Shown in pieces: positions 45,415 to 57,129 of a stretch of 64,000 bases of DNA (within the stretch, counting starts at the first letter, position 1; each line of letters starts with the position of its first letter). The notes under the pieces were generated by a model, which saw only the letters and a program-made list of their open reading frames with translations, searched no databases and was not told the origin of the DNA. The stretch comes from Dromiciops gliroides (Eukaryota; Chordata; Mammalia; Microbiotheria; Microbiotheriidae). The stretch is from assembly GCF_019393635.1 (NCBI RefSeq), contig NC_057867.1:55812492-55876491 (forward strand), in the 5' to 3' direction. The position numbers and the translations under genes are program-made.

Positions 45415-45606
45415 CTTGTTAAAGCTCCTGGCGTGGCTTACCATTTCCTACTCCTGCTTGTTTTACAGATGAGGAAACTGAGGCAAACAGGATTTAAGTT
45501 ACTTGTGCAAGGTCGCACAGCTAGTAAGCATTTGAAGTCAGATTTGAACTCTGGAAGATGAGTCCTCCTGATACCAGGCCTGAAGTTCTAGCCAATGTGA
45601 CATGTA
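45415..45606 (-). mobile_element. tRNA-like SINE, antisense, probably RTE-tailed family
   Basis: It shows ttacagatgaggaaactgag, cttgtgcaaggtcgcacag and gatttgaactctggaagatg, as at 19.3 kb. The RTE tail is mostly gone. Confidence 0.65.
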
Positions 45607-46640
45607 AATGTCCCTTAAAGTCCCTTACTATCAGTATTACATCTTTTTCTAATCCAGTTAATGTTTCTCTTCTAAATTTAGATGCTATGCCATTTGGAGC
45701 ATGCATATTTAATATTGGTCTGATTCCTATAAGCATAATGTCTGTAATTACTCTGTTTATACTGTGAATTTTTTTTGTTTTTGCTTTGTCTGATAGCATG
45801 ATTATGACGCCAGCTTTTTTGATTCACTTGCTGCAGTTAAATTCCAGTCTCTAGTTTTTATTCTATGTATGTCTTTGCTTTTCAGATGCTTCTTGTGAGC
45901 AGCTCTTGAAACACTCACTACTCTTTCATTTTATTGAATACTAATTAACATTTAGATATATGAGAGGTTTACATTTTTTCTCTTTTGGGGTCTTATATAG
46001 GTGTTTTTTTCTGAATCAGTATTTCTTTTCCTTATTTTGTTATGCCAGTTTGTTATCCTTATTACCACAGACTCTCTTTCTCTACCCTGTTTTCACACTT
46101 CTTCCTATTTGTCAACATTTTCTTAGTTATGGAGTTTTCTTTTTTAAAAATTTTATTTATTTATTTATTAGTTGTGGAGGTTTTTTAAGTTATTCATTCC
46201 TTTTTCTTTATTCATTTTATTCACTTATTTGTTTTTTCTCTCTTTTGTCCACATTTAAGTGATTAATTCACAGTCCTATTTTCTTCCCCTCCAATTTCTT
46301 TTGTTTGTTTGTTTTCATCTTTTCTGATGCCTTTTCCTTAAGATTCCTTTACTGTCTTTGCTTCATTCTTTTCCTTTTATGTCTGTTCTACACTTGTTTT
46401 TGGAGCCACAGTGTTTCATGATATTTGATCATTGTGTTTGTCATTTAAAAATTTCTTCTTTTTTCATTCTATCTTTATGGTCTCCTCTGTTGACTTATCT
46501 CTTTATGAGGTAGGTTCTTATTCAAGCTTTTCACTTAAATTTAAAATCTCAGTCTTTTTCTTATCTCTGACTCATATTTTATTTTTTTCTTTGCTCTTTG
46601 ACCCTTATCCTTTCCTTTGTTGCACGGGCCACTAAGGCTG
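45607..46640 (-). mobile_element. L1 ORF2 endonuclease fragment and inter-ORF region
   Basis: A minus-strand reading contains MLSDKAKTKKIHSIN and IGIRPILNMHAPNGIASKF, the L1 endonuclease region (ISDKAK..., LNIYAP...). The pyrimidine-rich part to the right resembles the inter-ORF spacer at 38.6-39.2 kb. Confidence 0.6.
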
Positions 46641-47440
46641 CACATTTTTTTTAGCTTCTTAAAGTTATTGAGTATCTGGACTATCCAGAATAAACTCCAG
46701 GAGGAGAAGACTGGCCCTAGCTAGGTTTTCTATTCCCTCTTCTCTAACCTATGGCACCATATTATGCTGTGTAGTATTCATATTTTTCTCCTTGACCATT
46801 CCTCCTATCCCATCCACAGTTGCTTTTCCTTTCTTTTTCCTGAAAATTGGTGTCTGCTGCCTGTTTTGGGGTGAGAGAGGTTCAGAATAAGTTACTATCA
46901 TAGATGGAACTGGCAGTTGTCTCTTCAACTGGACACTGAGTCACAAGCTTGTAAGTCTATGCTCCATCATACCTATCAAAGAATGTAGACTACGTTGGGG
47001 TACTAGGTAGGAGCTCTAACAATTTAAATTCTCCTATGTAATTCTTTGTGTTTTTCCCCCAATGTAGGATTCCTTCTTATTTTTGTTCATTCATCTTTGA
47101 TTACTCCATATCTGGAGTATAATGCATTTTTCTGATATTTTGGGGTTCCTGATGTCAAGTCTAAACCCACTCTTCCAAGGGACCAAAAGGAGAGTGTTCT
47201 CCTGGGTGTTGGAGGAGAAATGTTTATGCATCTTGCTATATCTGTGAGCTGAATATCCCTAAATAAAAACTAATAATTTTAACTGGTTAAATAGAATTGC
47301 GTAGTGAGCTACTGGAAATTGACAGTGGGGGAAAGACTGGAATTAGGGGTTCAAACCAATAACATCAGGAAGAGAAACGCAAACCCCTCAAGGGTGCTGT
47401 TAGAACCCTAGGGTTAAGGCCAGCATTATTGCTACATGTC
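46641..47440. other. Unassigned, possibly L1 5' region
   Basis: Its base composition is less skewed than the neighbours. There are no firm matches. Confidence 0.3.
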
Positions 47441-47449
47441 TGTAATCTT

Positions 47450-47735
47450 CTAATATAGATTGCAAGTAGGAAGGGACCTTAGAAGTCAAACCTCCCTATT
47501 TTTTTTTTTAGTGAGGCAATTGGGGTTAAGTGACTTGCCCAGGGTCACACAGCTAGTAAGTGTTAAGTGTCTGAGGCCGGATTTGAACTCAGGTACTCCT
47601 GAATCCAAGGCCGGTGCTCTATCCACTGTGCCACCTAGTCGCCCCAAACCTCCCTATTTTTACAGGGAATAAACTTAGTCTCAAAGAAGTAAAGTGACTG
47701 TGATTTGCGCAAAGTCACCCAAGTAAAGTTGACAG
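47450..47735 (-). mobile_element. MIR-type SINE split by SINE-A
   Basis: The left part is aggaagggaccttagaagtc. The right part is tttttacagggaataaac and aagtaaagtgactgtgattt. They join when the SINE-A is removed. Confidence 0.6.
47504..47645 (-). mobile_element. SINE-A, antisense, with 16-bp TSD
   Basis: The perfect TSD AAACCTCCCTATTTTT is at 47488-47503 and 47646-47661. A young-looking copy. Confidence 0.95.
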
Positions 47736-48304
47736 GTTTTGTTGTTATTTTTTTAAGTGTTATTCTTCTTCTTCCATTTGAGTCAAGGTTTCATTAGCGG
47801 TTTGGACATTTGAAAAGGGGGAACATATTCTCCTGTTCATATTACTTCTTATATTTAGGAGCAATCGCCTTCTAAGAATAACTTTATTTTCTAGTATATT
47901 AATTTGTACACTCTGGGAAGAAAGAAGCAAGTGTCATGCATAAAATGTATGTATCTCAATGATATTTAATAAGATATCCATTTTTAGGTAGTAGAGATCT
48001 CAGGAATACTGGCAAAGAGAGAAATGCTTATTAGGTCTTACTCTCAGTTTTGGTCACCACTGACTATTTTGGGAAACCTGAGACATGTGTTCAAGGATTG
48101 CAGTGGATAGGGGTGGGAGCTCCCAGTGGTCTTTGGAGGGTTGTCTTAAAATCCCCTCACAACCTCACAAAAGAGGGATAGTGGGCAATGGCAATACTCC
48201 CTAATAGCATCCCTGGGTGTTAAAATTACAGATTCTTTTGGATGTTTTATAAAAAAGGCCCATCTCTCAAGTGTGTTAGGGATAGTATATACATACATAC
48301 ATAC

Positions 48305-48343
<39 letters not shown>

Positions 48344-48385
48344 AGTCCCCGTTACTATTCTCTTGGTTTTTTTTTTTTTTTTTTT
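47736..48385. other. Unassigned DNA with TG repeat
   Basis: It contains an (ACAT)n/(TG)n tract at 48291-48340. Otherwise no feature. Confidence 0.4.
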
Positions 48386-48682
48386 GCAGGGCAGTGAGGG
48401 TTAAGTGACTTGCCCAAGGTCACACAGCTAAGAAGTGTCAAGTGTAGGGGCGGCTAGGTGGCGCAGTGGATAAAGCACTGACCCTGGAGTCAGGAGTACC
48501 TGAGTTCAAATCCGGCCTCACACACTTGACACTTACTAGCTGTGTGACCCTGGGCAAGTCACTTAACCCCCATTGCCCTGCAAAAAAAAAAAAGAAGTGT
48601 CAAGTGTGGGAGGCCAGATTTGCACCCAGGTCCTCCTGAATCCAGGGCCAGTGCTTTCTCCACTGTACCACCTAGCTGCCCC
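48386..48682 (-). mobile_element. SINE-A, antisense, interrupted by another SINE-A
   Basis: The outer copy is split at 48445. Its two halves are rejoined exactly by removing the inner SINE and one TSD copy. Confidence 0.93.
48446..48592 (+). mobile_element. SINE-A, sense, nested in SINE-A
   Basis: The perfect TSD AGAAGTGTCAAGTGT is at 48431-48445 and 48593-48607. CpGs in ggcgcag and tccggcc are kept, consistent with being the younger of the two. Confidence 0.95.
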
Positions 48683-49839
48683 ACCCCCACTATGATTAAG
48701 TGGCTGAATAAGATGGTGATCTAGGGTTAGAAAGCTCGTTTTTAAATATATCTAGTTGGGTTAAGAATTCTGTTTTTTTCATTTGTACTAAGATGTAAAT
48801 CATCACAATTTTAATATAAGATCTCCCTACCACCTTAGGGAAATAATCGTATTCTATACCTGCATCAAGACTTCTAATCACTCCACTCCTCAAGCACATT
48901 TTCAGGTCATTACCCTTTTTCTGACTTCACAATCCTCTACATTCTCAACCCTCTAGTTAACAAGTTCAGTTCTACACTACTTGCTACTTTTAAATCTGTA
49001 GCCTCTTTGACTTAATGTTGCTCATTCCTTTCCAAATTGCCCTGAGTTACTCCCACCATCTGCATCCTCTGCTCCCACTCACATACTGCGAAATGGAACT
49101 GGATGAATTTATACAATCCTGCTGACTGGGTAACTTAGAAATTAATGTTATCCAACTTCAACTGGGTTCTCACTGCACCAAGCCAATCTTTTTCTTCTTC
49201 CTTAAGTAATTGCTTATCTCACTACCCACAGAAGCTGTTTCAGATCTTTTTTTTCTTTCCTCAAGGCTTTCAGACATTTCTCTTCTTTATCTCAGTTAAT
49301 GACCTCACCTTTAACTTCATTGAGAAAATGAGGCCATCTTATATAAACTCCTTTTTTCCCCTTTCGCTTTAACTAGGAACCCCCCACTTTATCGCTAACT
49401 TTTTTTCCTTTCCTCCAGTCTCTGACAGTGATGTCTCTTTGCCAGGATCAAACCACTCTGTATGTCCTTGATCCCATCCCTTTCTGTTTTTTCCAAATGA
49501 TTACAAATTCAATCACCTTTCCTAACACTTGAATTCTCCTATCAACTCTTTCCTTTCTTACTGGATTCAAATATGTTCCAAGCATTACCTATCATTAAAA
49601 CTCTTCAGTAGTTCCCACCATCCCCTCAATATATCATCCAGTATCCCTCTTTCCTTTTCCAACCGTATGCCCTCTTTTCATAGGTCATAAAATTAAAAGG
49701 GGAGGGGATCTTAGAGGCCATTAAGTCTAACCTCATTTTACAGAGGAGGAAACAGGATCAAAGAGGTTAAGTGTCTGAGGAGGGATTCCAACCTCATCAG
49801 TCAACTAAAACTGCTTTCTTAAAAAATATTCTTTTTTTA
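48683..49839. other. Unassigned; possible upstream L2
   Basis: The pyrimidine-rich 48.9-49.62 kb stretch may be the upstream part of the L2 on the right. A MIR-type fragment is at 49690-49800 (gatcttagaggccattaagt, ttttacagaggaggaaac). Confidence 0.4.
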
Positions 49840-49951
49840 AAAATTGGCTAAATCTGGTCCTTTGCTCATTCATTATCCTTTGACTCTCTGTGGCATTTGA
49901 CAATAGAGACTACCCTTTACTTTCTTTTTTTTCTTTTCTTTTCTTTTTTTT

Positions 49952-50087
49952 GCAGGGCAATGAGGGTTAAGTGACTTGCCCAGGTCACACAGCTAGTAAG
50001 TGTCAAGTGTCTAAGGCCAGATTTGAACTCAGGTCCTCCTGAATGCAGGGCTGGTGCTTTATCCACTGTGCCACCTAGATGCTCCCC
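49952..50087 (-). mobile_element. SINE-A, antisense, in L2
   Basis: The TSD tac(c)ctttactttc is at about 49911-49924 and 50088-50100. It has a T/C-rich tail. Confidence 0.92.
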
Positions 50088-50258
50088 TACCTTTACTTTC
50101 AAATAATCTCCCCATTTGGGTTTTTGTGCCATTACTCTTTCCTGGTTCACTTCTGATCTATCCAACTCCTCCTCAATTTGCTTTGCTTATATGATCCCTA
50201 TCTGCTATTGTACCCCAAAGCATTTTCTTGACCCCCTTTTGCTGTTTTTATTAGTTCA

Positions 50259-50261
<3 letters not shown>

Positions 50262-50309
<48 letters not shown>
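50262..50309. repeat. (CA)n microsatellite
   Basis: Forty-eight bases of uninterrupted CA followed by tatata. Confidence 0.95.
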
Positions 50310-50315
<6 letters not shown>

Positions 50316-51029
50316 GCCAGTGACTTAAAGATTTACGTGTCTATCCTGATCTCTCTTCTGAGTTTTTAGTCCCACTTCAGTTATTAAATATTTCAGATTA
50401 GATGTCCAGGAGACATCTTAAATTCACCACATCCAAAATAGAATTCATTATCTTCTCCCCAAATTCACAGCTCTTCCAAAACTTCTCTACTTCTTTGTGT
50501 TAAATAACGTTCTATTCTTCAGATCTCATTAGTTTGTTATGAACCTTGACTCCTCCATCTCCTTCACCTCACATATCTAGTCAGTTGTGAAATCTTGCCA
50601 TTTTTTCCTCCACAATATCTGTCACATATGATTCCTCTCTAATCATATAGGTACTGCTGTGCTACTTCAGACCCTCAGATTTCTCACCTAGATTATTGCA
50701 ATAGCCTCCTAATTGGTTTCCCTGCCTCAAATATCTCACCTACACACTGTTGCCAAAGTGATTTTTCTTAAGTGCTAGTCTAGGCTTGTTTCTCCTTTAC
50801 TACATAAAATCCAATAGCTCCTGTTGCTTCTAGGGTCAAATATAAACTCTTCTGTTTAGCTTTTAAAATGTTTCACAGCCCTGGCACAATCTATCTTTCC
50901 TGCTTAGTTATAAATGAATCTCCCTGCCACACTTTGTGATCCAGCCAAACCAGCCTTCTCTCTGTTCCTCAAGCACAACATTCCATTACTCATCTTCATG
51001 TATCTGTACCAGTTATCTCTTCTATCTAG

Positions 51030-51245
51030 AGGCAGCTCCATGACATAGTACATAGAATGCTGGGCCTAGAGTCTGAAAGGCTCAAGTTCAGATTCAGCCT
51101 CCGACTTCCTATCTGTTTGACTCTGGGCAAGTCATTTCACCTATGGCTGTCTCAGTTTCCTAATCTGAAAAATGAGGAAATGCTTGGTGCCTGGCATATT
51201 TTTGCATACAGTTAGCACTATACAAATGTTAGCTGTGATGATAAA
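51030..51245 (+). mobile_element. MIR-type SINE in L2
   Basis: It shows ggcagctccatgacatagta, tcaagttcagattcagcc, gggcaagtcatttcacc and gtctcagtttcctaatctg, then tatacaaatgttagctg. Confidence 0.7.
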
Positions 51246-51464
51246 TGTTTATTCTACTCAACTCAACCTCGTTTAATGTCTCTCTTCCTTCAATATGTAT
51301 TTCAAACATTATCATCTTCATGAAGTCTTTTCTGATGCCCCTAGTTGTTAGTGCCCTCTCTCTCAAATTAGCTTGTGTTTAACTACTTTGCATTTATTCT
51401 ATATGTACTTATGTTCTTGTCTTCCCCATTGAAAAGTAAGTTCCTTGTCAGTAGGGATTACTGT

Positions 51465-51720
51465 GTGGTATAATGTGTAAAGCACTGGCCTTTGAATCAG
51501 GAAGACCTGAATTCTAATCCTGTCTCAGTTGTTTAATGGCTTTGTCATTGTTGGCCAATCATGAACCTCTTTCATCCTTAGTTTCCTCATCTGTAAAATA
51601 AATATAAAAATAGTACCTACCTCATCGGGATATTATGTGGATCAAATGAAATAACTGTAATGCACTTTGCAAATCTTAAAATGCTCTTTAAGTATCATTA
51701 TCATTATTATTGTTGTTGCT
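51465..51720 (+). mobile_element. MIR-type SINE, long-tailed, in L2
   Basis: It shows gaatcaggaagacctgaatt, tttcctcatctgtaaaataa, cgggatattatgtggatcaa and cactttgcaaatcttaaaat, then an ATT/GTT tail. Confidence 0.75.
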
Positions 51721-52029
51721 TCTGTTACTTCAGCCTCTTTCTCGCATTGATGGGTTCCTCCTAGAGCAAGGGTCCAAGGTTGGCCATCCTTCATTCCTTT
51801 CCCAAATCTGCTTCTGGCTTTCTGTACTTCAACACCATGCCTACAGATGAGTAATGTCTCCCCTTCACCTGCTCCACCCACTCCCCATTCAACTCTCTTT
51901 TCCATGTTGTGTTCCCCCATTAAAATATAAACTTCTTGAGGGCAGGGACTGTTTTTCTTTTTTTAATGTATTTGTATCTCCCCCATTTAGCATGGTGCTT
52001 GACACATAGTAAGAAATTAATAATGCTTA

Positions 52030-52950
52030 CTATCTTGCCTTGCTTCTTGCAAGTCTTCCCAGGTTTCTCTGAAACTATCCATTTTGTAATTTCATTTGAT
52101 GTAGCATTCTGTTTAATCTGTTTTCCATAATTTGTTCATCCATTCCCCAAGTAACAAGTACAACCTTACCTTCAAGTTCCTTCCCACTCTATTATAAGGT
52201 ACTGCAAATATTTCTGTACATATAAGTTAATTTCTTCTTTCCTTTATCGTTTTGGGGCATAGGTCTAGTAATGATATTCTTGAGTCAAAAGACATGCACA
52301 GTTAAGTGGCTTTTTGGACATAGTTAGAAAATGCTTTCCAAAATGGCTGGAATAATTCTCAACTACACTAGTAGTTCATTAGTATATTTGTTTTCCTGCA
52401 GCCCCTTCTACAGTTGTCATTTGATGATCTAATAGATAGGAACTGGAATTTTGGGACTTCTTTATTTTGCATTTCCCTAATTCTTAGAGATGTAAAGCAT
52501 TTTTATATGGCTGTTTTTGATAGCTTGGATTTCTTCCTTTGAGAAATCCCTGTTGATGTCCTTTTACCATTTATCAATCGGGTAATGACTCTTAGTTTTA
52601 AAAACTTGATTCAGTCCTTAGCTTGGAAATGAAACCTTTTTCAGAGAAACTTCTTATAAACATTTTTCTCATTTAACTTTCCTTTTTTAATTTTTGCTAC
52701 ATTAGTTTTGTTTGTGTAAAATTCATGCCTAGTTTCTTCCAGAATGCTTTCTAGTTTTCCCAGTATTTTTTCCAAACAGTGAGCTCTTGCCCCAGTAGCT
52801 AGGATCTTTTGGTTTCCCCCATAATTTTAATACTTTTTTCAGCTACCCTTTTTGGATATTATTTTTATTACAATGTTATAGGGGAAAGATGTGTTTAATA
52901 GTTCTGCGTTACTGAATCAGTTTGTGAGTTTTTCTGCTCTAATATATACT
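52030..52950 (-). mobile_element. L1 fragment, ORF2 tail to mid-ORF2
   Basis: Plus-strand words caggtttctctgaaactatc, catccattccccaagtaac, tctagtaatgatattcttga and tttatcaatcgggtaatgac follow the antisense L1 ORF2 order. Highly diverged. Confidence 0.65.
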
Positions 52951-52954
52951 AAAA

Positions 52955-53560
52955 ATCAGTAAGTATATAATGTGCCAGGCCCTCTGCTAAGTGCTGCAGA
53001 TATAAAGAAAACAAAAGACAGCTGCTACCCTGTAGGAGTTCACAGTCTAGTGGTAGAGACAACCTAAAAACAACCTCATACAAACAAGATATAGACAGTA
53101 TAGATTGGAGTTAAACAACAGCAAGAAGACACTCACAATGAGGAGAAAGGTTTCTTGTGTAAGGTGGAATTTTAGCTGGGACTTGAAGGAAGTCAGAGAA
53201 GAGAGGAGATGGGGATGAGGGAGAAATTCCAGGCATGGGGGACTAACCAATGAAAATGCACAGTTTGAAGGCTGGAAATCTTGTGTGCAAGAAGGAGGTG
53301 AGTGTCTCAAGATCAAAGAGTATTTGTTTGGGTAGGGATTAAGTTATAAACATATTGTAATGGTAGGAGTGAACCATGTAGTGGGGCACTTTGACCTCCA
53401 AACAGAGGATTATATATTTGAACCTAGAGTTTTACTGAATAGACGGAGGTTACATGATGAAATTTATACTTTAGGAAGAATATTTTGAGAGCTGAGTGGG
53501 GAGAGTCCTGAGACAGGGAGACCAACCAGCAGATTTGAGGACAGGAAGACACATATTACA
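52955..53560 (-). mobile_element. L2 LINE fragment, antisense
   Basis: It shows atgtgccaggccctctgcta, accctgtaggagttcacagt, ggaattttagctgggacttg, gggcactttgacctccaaac and agacagggagaccaacc. Confidence 0.72.
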
Positions 53561-53725
53561 ATTGATCTTATGACACTTATTAGCTCCGTAACTGTGGACA
53601 ACTTCCTCAATCCCTCTGAGTTTCAGAGCTCTCATGTGTTCCTAATCAAAGATCCAGCAATTATCTTTAGTCTAAATTTCTGTAAACAAATACAATTGTT
53701 CTAGTTGACTTTCACTATAAAATTG

Positions 53726-53726
<1 letters not shown>

Positions 53727-53771
<45 letters not shown>
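53727..53771. repeat. (GT)22 microsatellite
   Basis: Uninterrupted GT. Confidence 0.96.
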
Positions 53772-53772
<1 letters not shown>

Positions 53773-54054
53773 TTATGGGAAGGAATATACAGTGGTTCTC
53801 AGAGTTTTCTATAGTGGTAAAACCCTTTCATTTAAAACAAAACATTGGTAGACCAAACATATATGGTAAAATCATCTAAAATTAATACTTAATGCCTATG
53901 AATGGATAACTTAAGGTTAATTAAAAACACAGAAAACCATTTGAAATGTTTGTGTTCCTTGTGAGTGTGAGCAGTTTGAGAAATTCTGACCTAGTGGAGG
54001 AATTCTGTTTCCTAAATAGAGGAATACTGATGATAAAAGGGCCCTAAGATCCCT

Positions 54055-54250
54055 CCTAAGATTTAGGGATAGAAGAGCCCCTTTAGGGTATCTAGTTTAA
54101 TCCCTTTCATTTGACAGATGAGGAAATTAAGGCCCACAGAGTTTAGTTGATTTATTTAAATTCACACAGGTATTACCTTTATAGCAGAGCCAGGATTTGA
54201 ACTAAGGCTTTGGATTCCAAAGCTTTCTGCTGTACCAGACTGCCTCCCAC
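54055..54250 (-). mobile_element. MIR-type CORE-SINE
   Basis: It shows catttgacagatgaggaaat, ccaggatttgaactaaggc and gctgtaccagactgcctccc. Confidence 0.75.
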
Positions 54251-54829
54251 AGGCCTCTCTTAGCAATTTACTTTTCCTTTATAGTAACTTTTTTCTCAAT
54301 CATAAATCCCAAGCACTAGTATTTCTAAGGCTCAATTTCTTCCTGAATAAAATGAAGATGGGGGAGAATGCAACTATGTTGTATTTAATAGCCATTCCAA
54401 ACTCCGAATCTATGATTTCATCCTCCTCTACCATAACACACACAAGATCTCCCCTATTCAAAGGAACTTAAACTCAGACTTCTCAGTATTTATATTTCTT
54501 GTTAGTAATAGTGCAGACAAAATGTGCAGTTGACCAAAATGAGGTTTGAGGATCATCATTAAAAATTAGGGCTACCATCTTCTAAAGGCAAACTGAGACT
54601 GTCAGAGTTATTCAGGAAATGTGGTTTTATAAGAAGAAATTACCGAATAATAAACATATTTCTAATTATGTGTCTCAGGGTTTAATGTAACAAAACCTAC
54701 TAATGTGTAATAAAACCACACAGATGGTAAACAAGTTGGTCTTTAATATATGTGCACAAGATCTATATTTTGAACAGTGTGGGGAAATACAAGTATACAA
54801 AGTCACTTTACCTACAACCATTCAAAAGC
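54251..54829. other. Unassigned DNA
   Basis: No feature recognised. Confidence 0.35.
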
Positions 54830-55062
54830 TCTTTCTGACTGAGCATGACATAATAGTTTAAATGCTAGTCCTAGTCAGGAAGACCTGAGTTCACATGTGC
54901 TACTTCCTAGCCACATGACTATAGGGAAGTCATTTGAACTCTGAGCATATCTTTCTTCCATTTTAAATGGAGATCACAGTTACATACTTCATGAGACTAT
55001 CGATCTGATTTATTGAAAGTGCTTTGCAAACTTTAAAGTAGTCTGTGTTAGTCATGAATGAT
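54830..55062 (+). mobile_element. MIR-type SINE, long-tailed
   Basis: It shows gtcaggaagacctgagttca, tatagggaagtcatttgaac and gtgctttgcaaactttaaag. Confidence 0.65.
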
Positions 55063-55289
55063 ATTTAGTACACCACTGAAAATGGAAAGGATTTAAGGAG
55101 ACTTCTTCATGTCATGGAAATGGCTTCTGCTAAGTTTCAGGTTGTGTTCTGAGAACAAATTGCCACTGAGAATGAAAAAGTGCCAATCTCTGCTTCCCCA
55201 TTGTGATGAAACCAGGAAGATCACTCCCTGTGCCTCATGGGACACATTAGATTGGATTTCCCAAATCTTATTGCACTGTGTAAGGCATA

Positions 55290-55358
55290 CAGGGTGTCCC
55301 AAAAATCTTTGTTCAGTTTTCAAGCAGAAATCTGCAAAAATACTTTTGGAACACCCTA
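55290..55358. mobile_element. Mariner-like MITE, about 69 bp
   Basis: The left terminal inverted repeat CAGGGTGTCCCAAAAA pairs with the right end tttggaacacccta with few mismatches. TA lies at both sides (55288-55289 and 55359-55360), as expected for Tc1/mariner target duplication. The interior is too short to code; any transposase must come from elsewhere. Confidence 0.75.
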
Positions 55359-55360
55359 TA

Positions 55361-55793
55361 TAGCCATCACTTTGTTTTCACAGTGGGTGTAAAATGTAGT
55401 TGGTCCTATTAAGTAAGTAGGAGGGCAGTCAACTCCTGTAGGGAATATCCATTAGTTCTCTATGGAAATGAAAAGTGTTACTGAATTTCACTAGAGACAT
55501 ACTTTATTGACATCACTTTGAAGGAAAAGTTTCCAAACAATAGAACATCCTAAAGATAGATTTGGAATGAAGTTCTTGTAAGTCATTACCCTACTTGGAG
55601 ATAAGAAATGCTGTGGAAAAAGAATTATGTTAGGAATCCTCTAGTTTTTTGTACATGTCAAAAAGTACATGGCACTTTGTAAGTAAATGATAATGATGCA
55701 TAAAAGGATTAAGTTAGTAACACTTCTATGGCAATTGGTTTCTTTATTCCCTTAAAACTGACTATTGTTCCACTAAGAAATGTTTTTGGTTTT
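55361..55793. other. Unassigned DNA
   Basis: No feature recognised. Confidence 0.35.
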
Positions 55794-55928
55794 GTGGGAC
55801 AATAGTGTTAAGTGACTTGCCCAGGGTCACACAGCTAATAAGTGTTAAGTGTCTGAGGTCAGATTTGAACTAAGGTCCTCCTGAATCCAAGGCCATTACT
55901 TTATCTACTGTGCCACCTAGCTGCCCCC
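55794..55928 (-). mobile_element. SINE-A, antisense
   Basis: The TSD GAAATGTTTT is at 55777-55786 and 55929-55938. Confidence 0.92.
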
Positions 55929-55938
55929 GAAATGTTTT

Positions 55939-56770
55939 CTTTGACCCAGTATAGTACTAATAAGGATTTTAATAGGACATGCCTTCAGCTGGTATCTAAA
56001 GCACTTATGTTAGTAGGTCCATGGAAAATATCTTTAAAATAGTTGATTTCATTAAAAAAATTCTTAATTTTAAGGTGTAGAACCCAGATGGACCCAGACT
56101 TCAGTGGTTCATTCAGAGTTGCCAGAAAGTTCTGATGGTACTTGTTCTCTCATCAGCAGGTAGAAGTAACTGAACTTAGCACTTATTTAAGAGGGACAGT
56201 TGATTAAAATAAGAAACCTCTAGATGACAGAACTCTAGCTTAGTTCCATGAACCTTACCCACTCCCCTGGCAGGAAGAGAATAGTGGCTTCTCTCTACCT
56301 TAGAGTCTCTGCCTCCGGGGACTGGTATTCTGAGGTCTCTACCTCCTTAAGTCACTATGAGACCTTAAGATGAGATCTCTACCCACTCCCAAATAAATTG
56401 GTCCTAAACATTGAGTTCAGTATGCTTTGTGTTCACTTTATCACAGTTGTATTTTGAGATGCTTGCCCCAGTGCCAGAATTACTAGTCATAACTCTGGAT
56501 CCTGATGAAGCAAGTAATTCAGACACAGTGATAACTTGTATTTTCCATACTACTTTACTGTTTACAAAGCATTTTCCTTACAATAACCTTGTGGGGGAGG
56601 GAAGTAATCCATATGTTATAATAAATAGTAACTGTGAACACTTAAAATTCTCTTTACTTATTTACACTCTTCCACACACATATGTAGTTTCCATAGTGTG
56701 TATATCTGGATGGGAACTTAGAGATTAGTTAATTCAATAATTCTCAATTTGAGGTCTGTGAAGTTTTAAT
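55939..56770. other. Unassigned DNA
   Basis: The part 56.2-56.42 kb is GC-richer and ends cccaaataaattggtc, which could be an LTR poly(A) region. No TG...CA ends were found. A 105-codon frame at 56411-56728 has no recognisable domain. Confidence 0.35.
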
Positions 56771-56823
56771 ATTTTGATAACTGTATTTCTTCCTCCCCCC
56801 CTCCCTCCCCCCCTCTCTTTCTG

Positions 56824-56958
56824 GCAGGGCAGTGAGGGTTAAGTGACTTACCCAGGGTCACACAGCTAGTAAGTGTCAAGTGTCTGAGGCCGGATTTGAA
56901 CTCAGGTCCTCCTGAATCCAGGGCTAGTGCTTTATCCACTACTCTATCTAGCTGCCGC
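56824..56958 (-). mobile_element. SINE-A, antisense (first of two at one site)
   Basis: A C/T-rich tail is at 56790-56820. The target word gataactgtatttct lies before it and gataagtatatttct after it. Confidence 0.93.
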
Positions 56959-56991
56959 TTGATAAGTATATTTCTTATTTATTTATTTTTT

Positions 56992-57129
56992 TGGTGAGGC
57001 AATGGGGGTTAAGTGACTTGCCCAGGGTCACACAGCTAGTAAGTGTTAAGCGTCTGAGGTCGGATTTGAACTCAGGTACTCCCGACTCCAGGGCCGGTGC
57101 TCTATCCACTGCGCCATCTAGCTGCCCCC
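56992..57129 (-). mobile_element. SINE-A, antisense (second of two at one site)
   Basis: A near-consensus copy with CpGs kept (gaggtcgg, ggccggtgc, ctgcgcc). A third target copy, gataaatatatttca, follows at about 57130. Confidence 0.94.

Larger units (their letters stand above)
49840..52030 (+). mobile_element. L2 LINE, sense, long but interrupted
   Basis: Sense L2 words run in order: tggcatttgacaatagagac, gatgtccaggagacatctta, gattattgcaatagcctcct, acactgttgccaaagtgatt, aactcttctgtttagc, catgaagtcttttctgatgc and, at the end, acttcttgagggcagggact. Inserts are a SINE-A (49952-50087), a CA repeat and two MIR-type SINEs. No L2 frame is intact. Confidence 0.8.
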
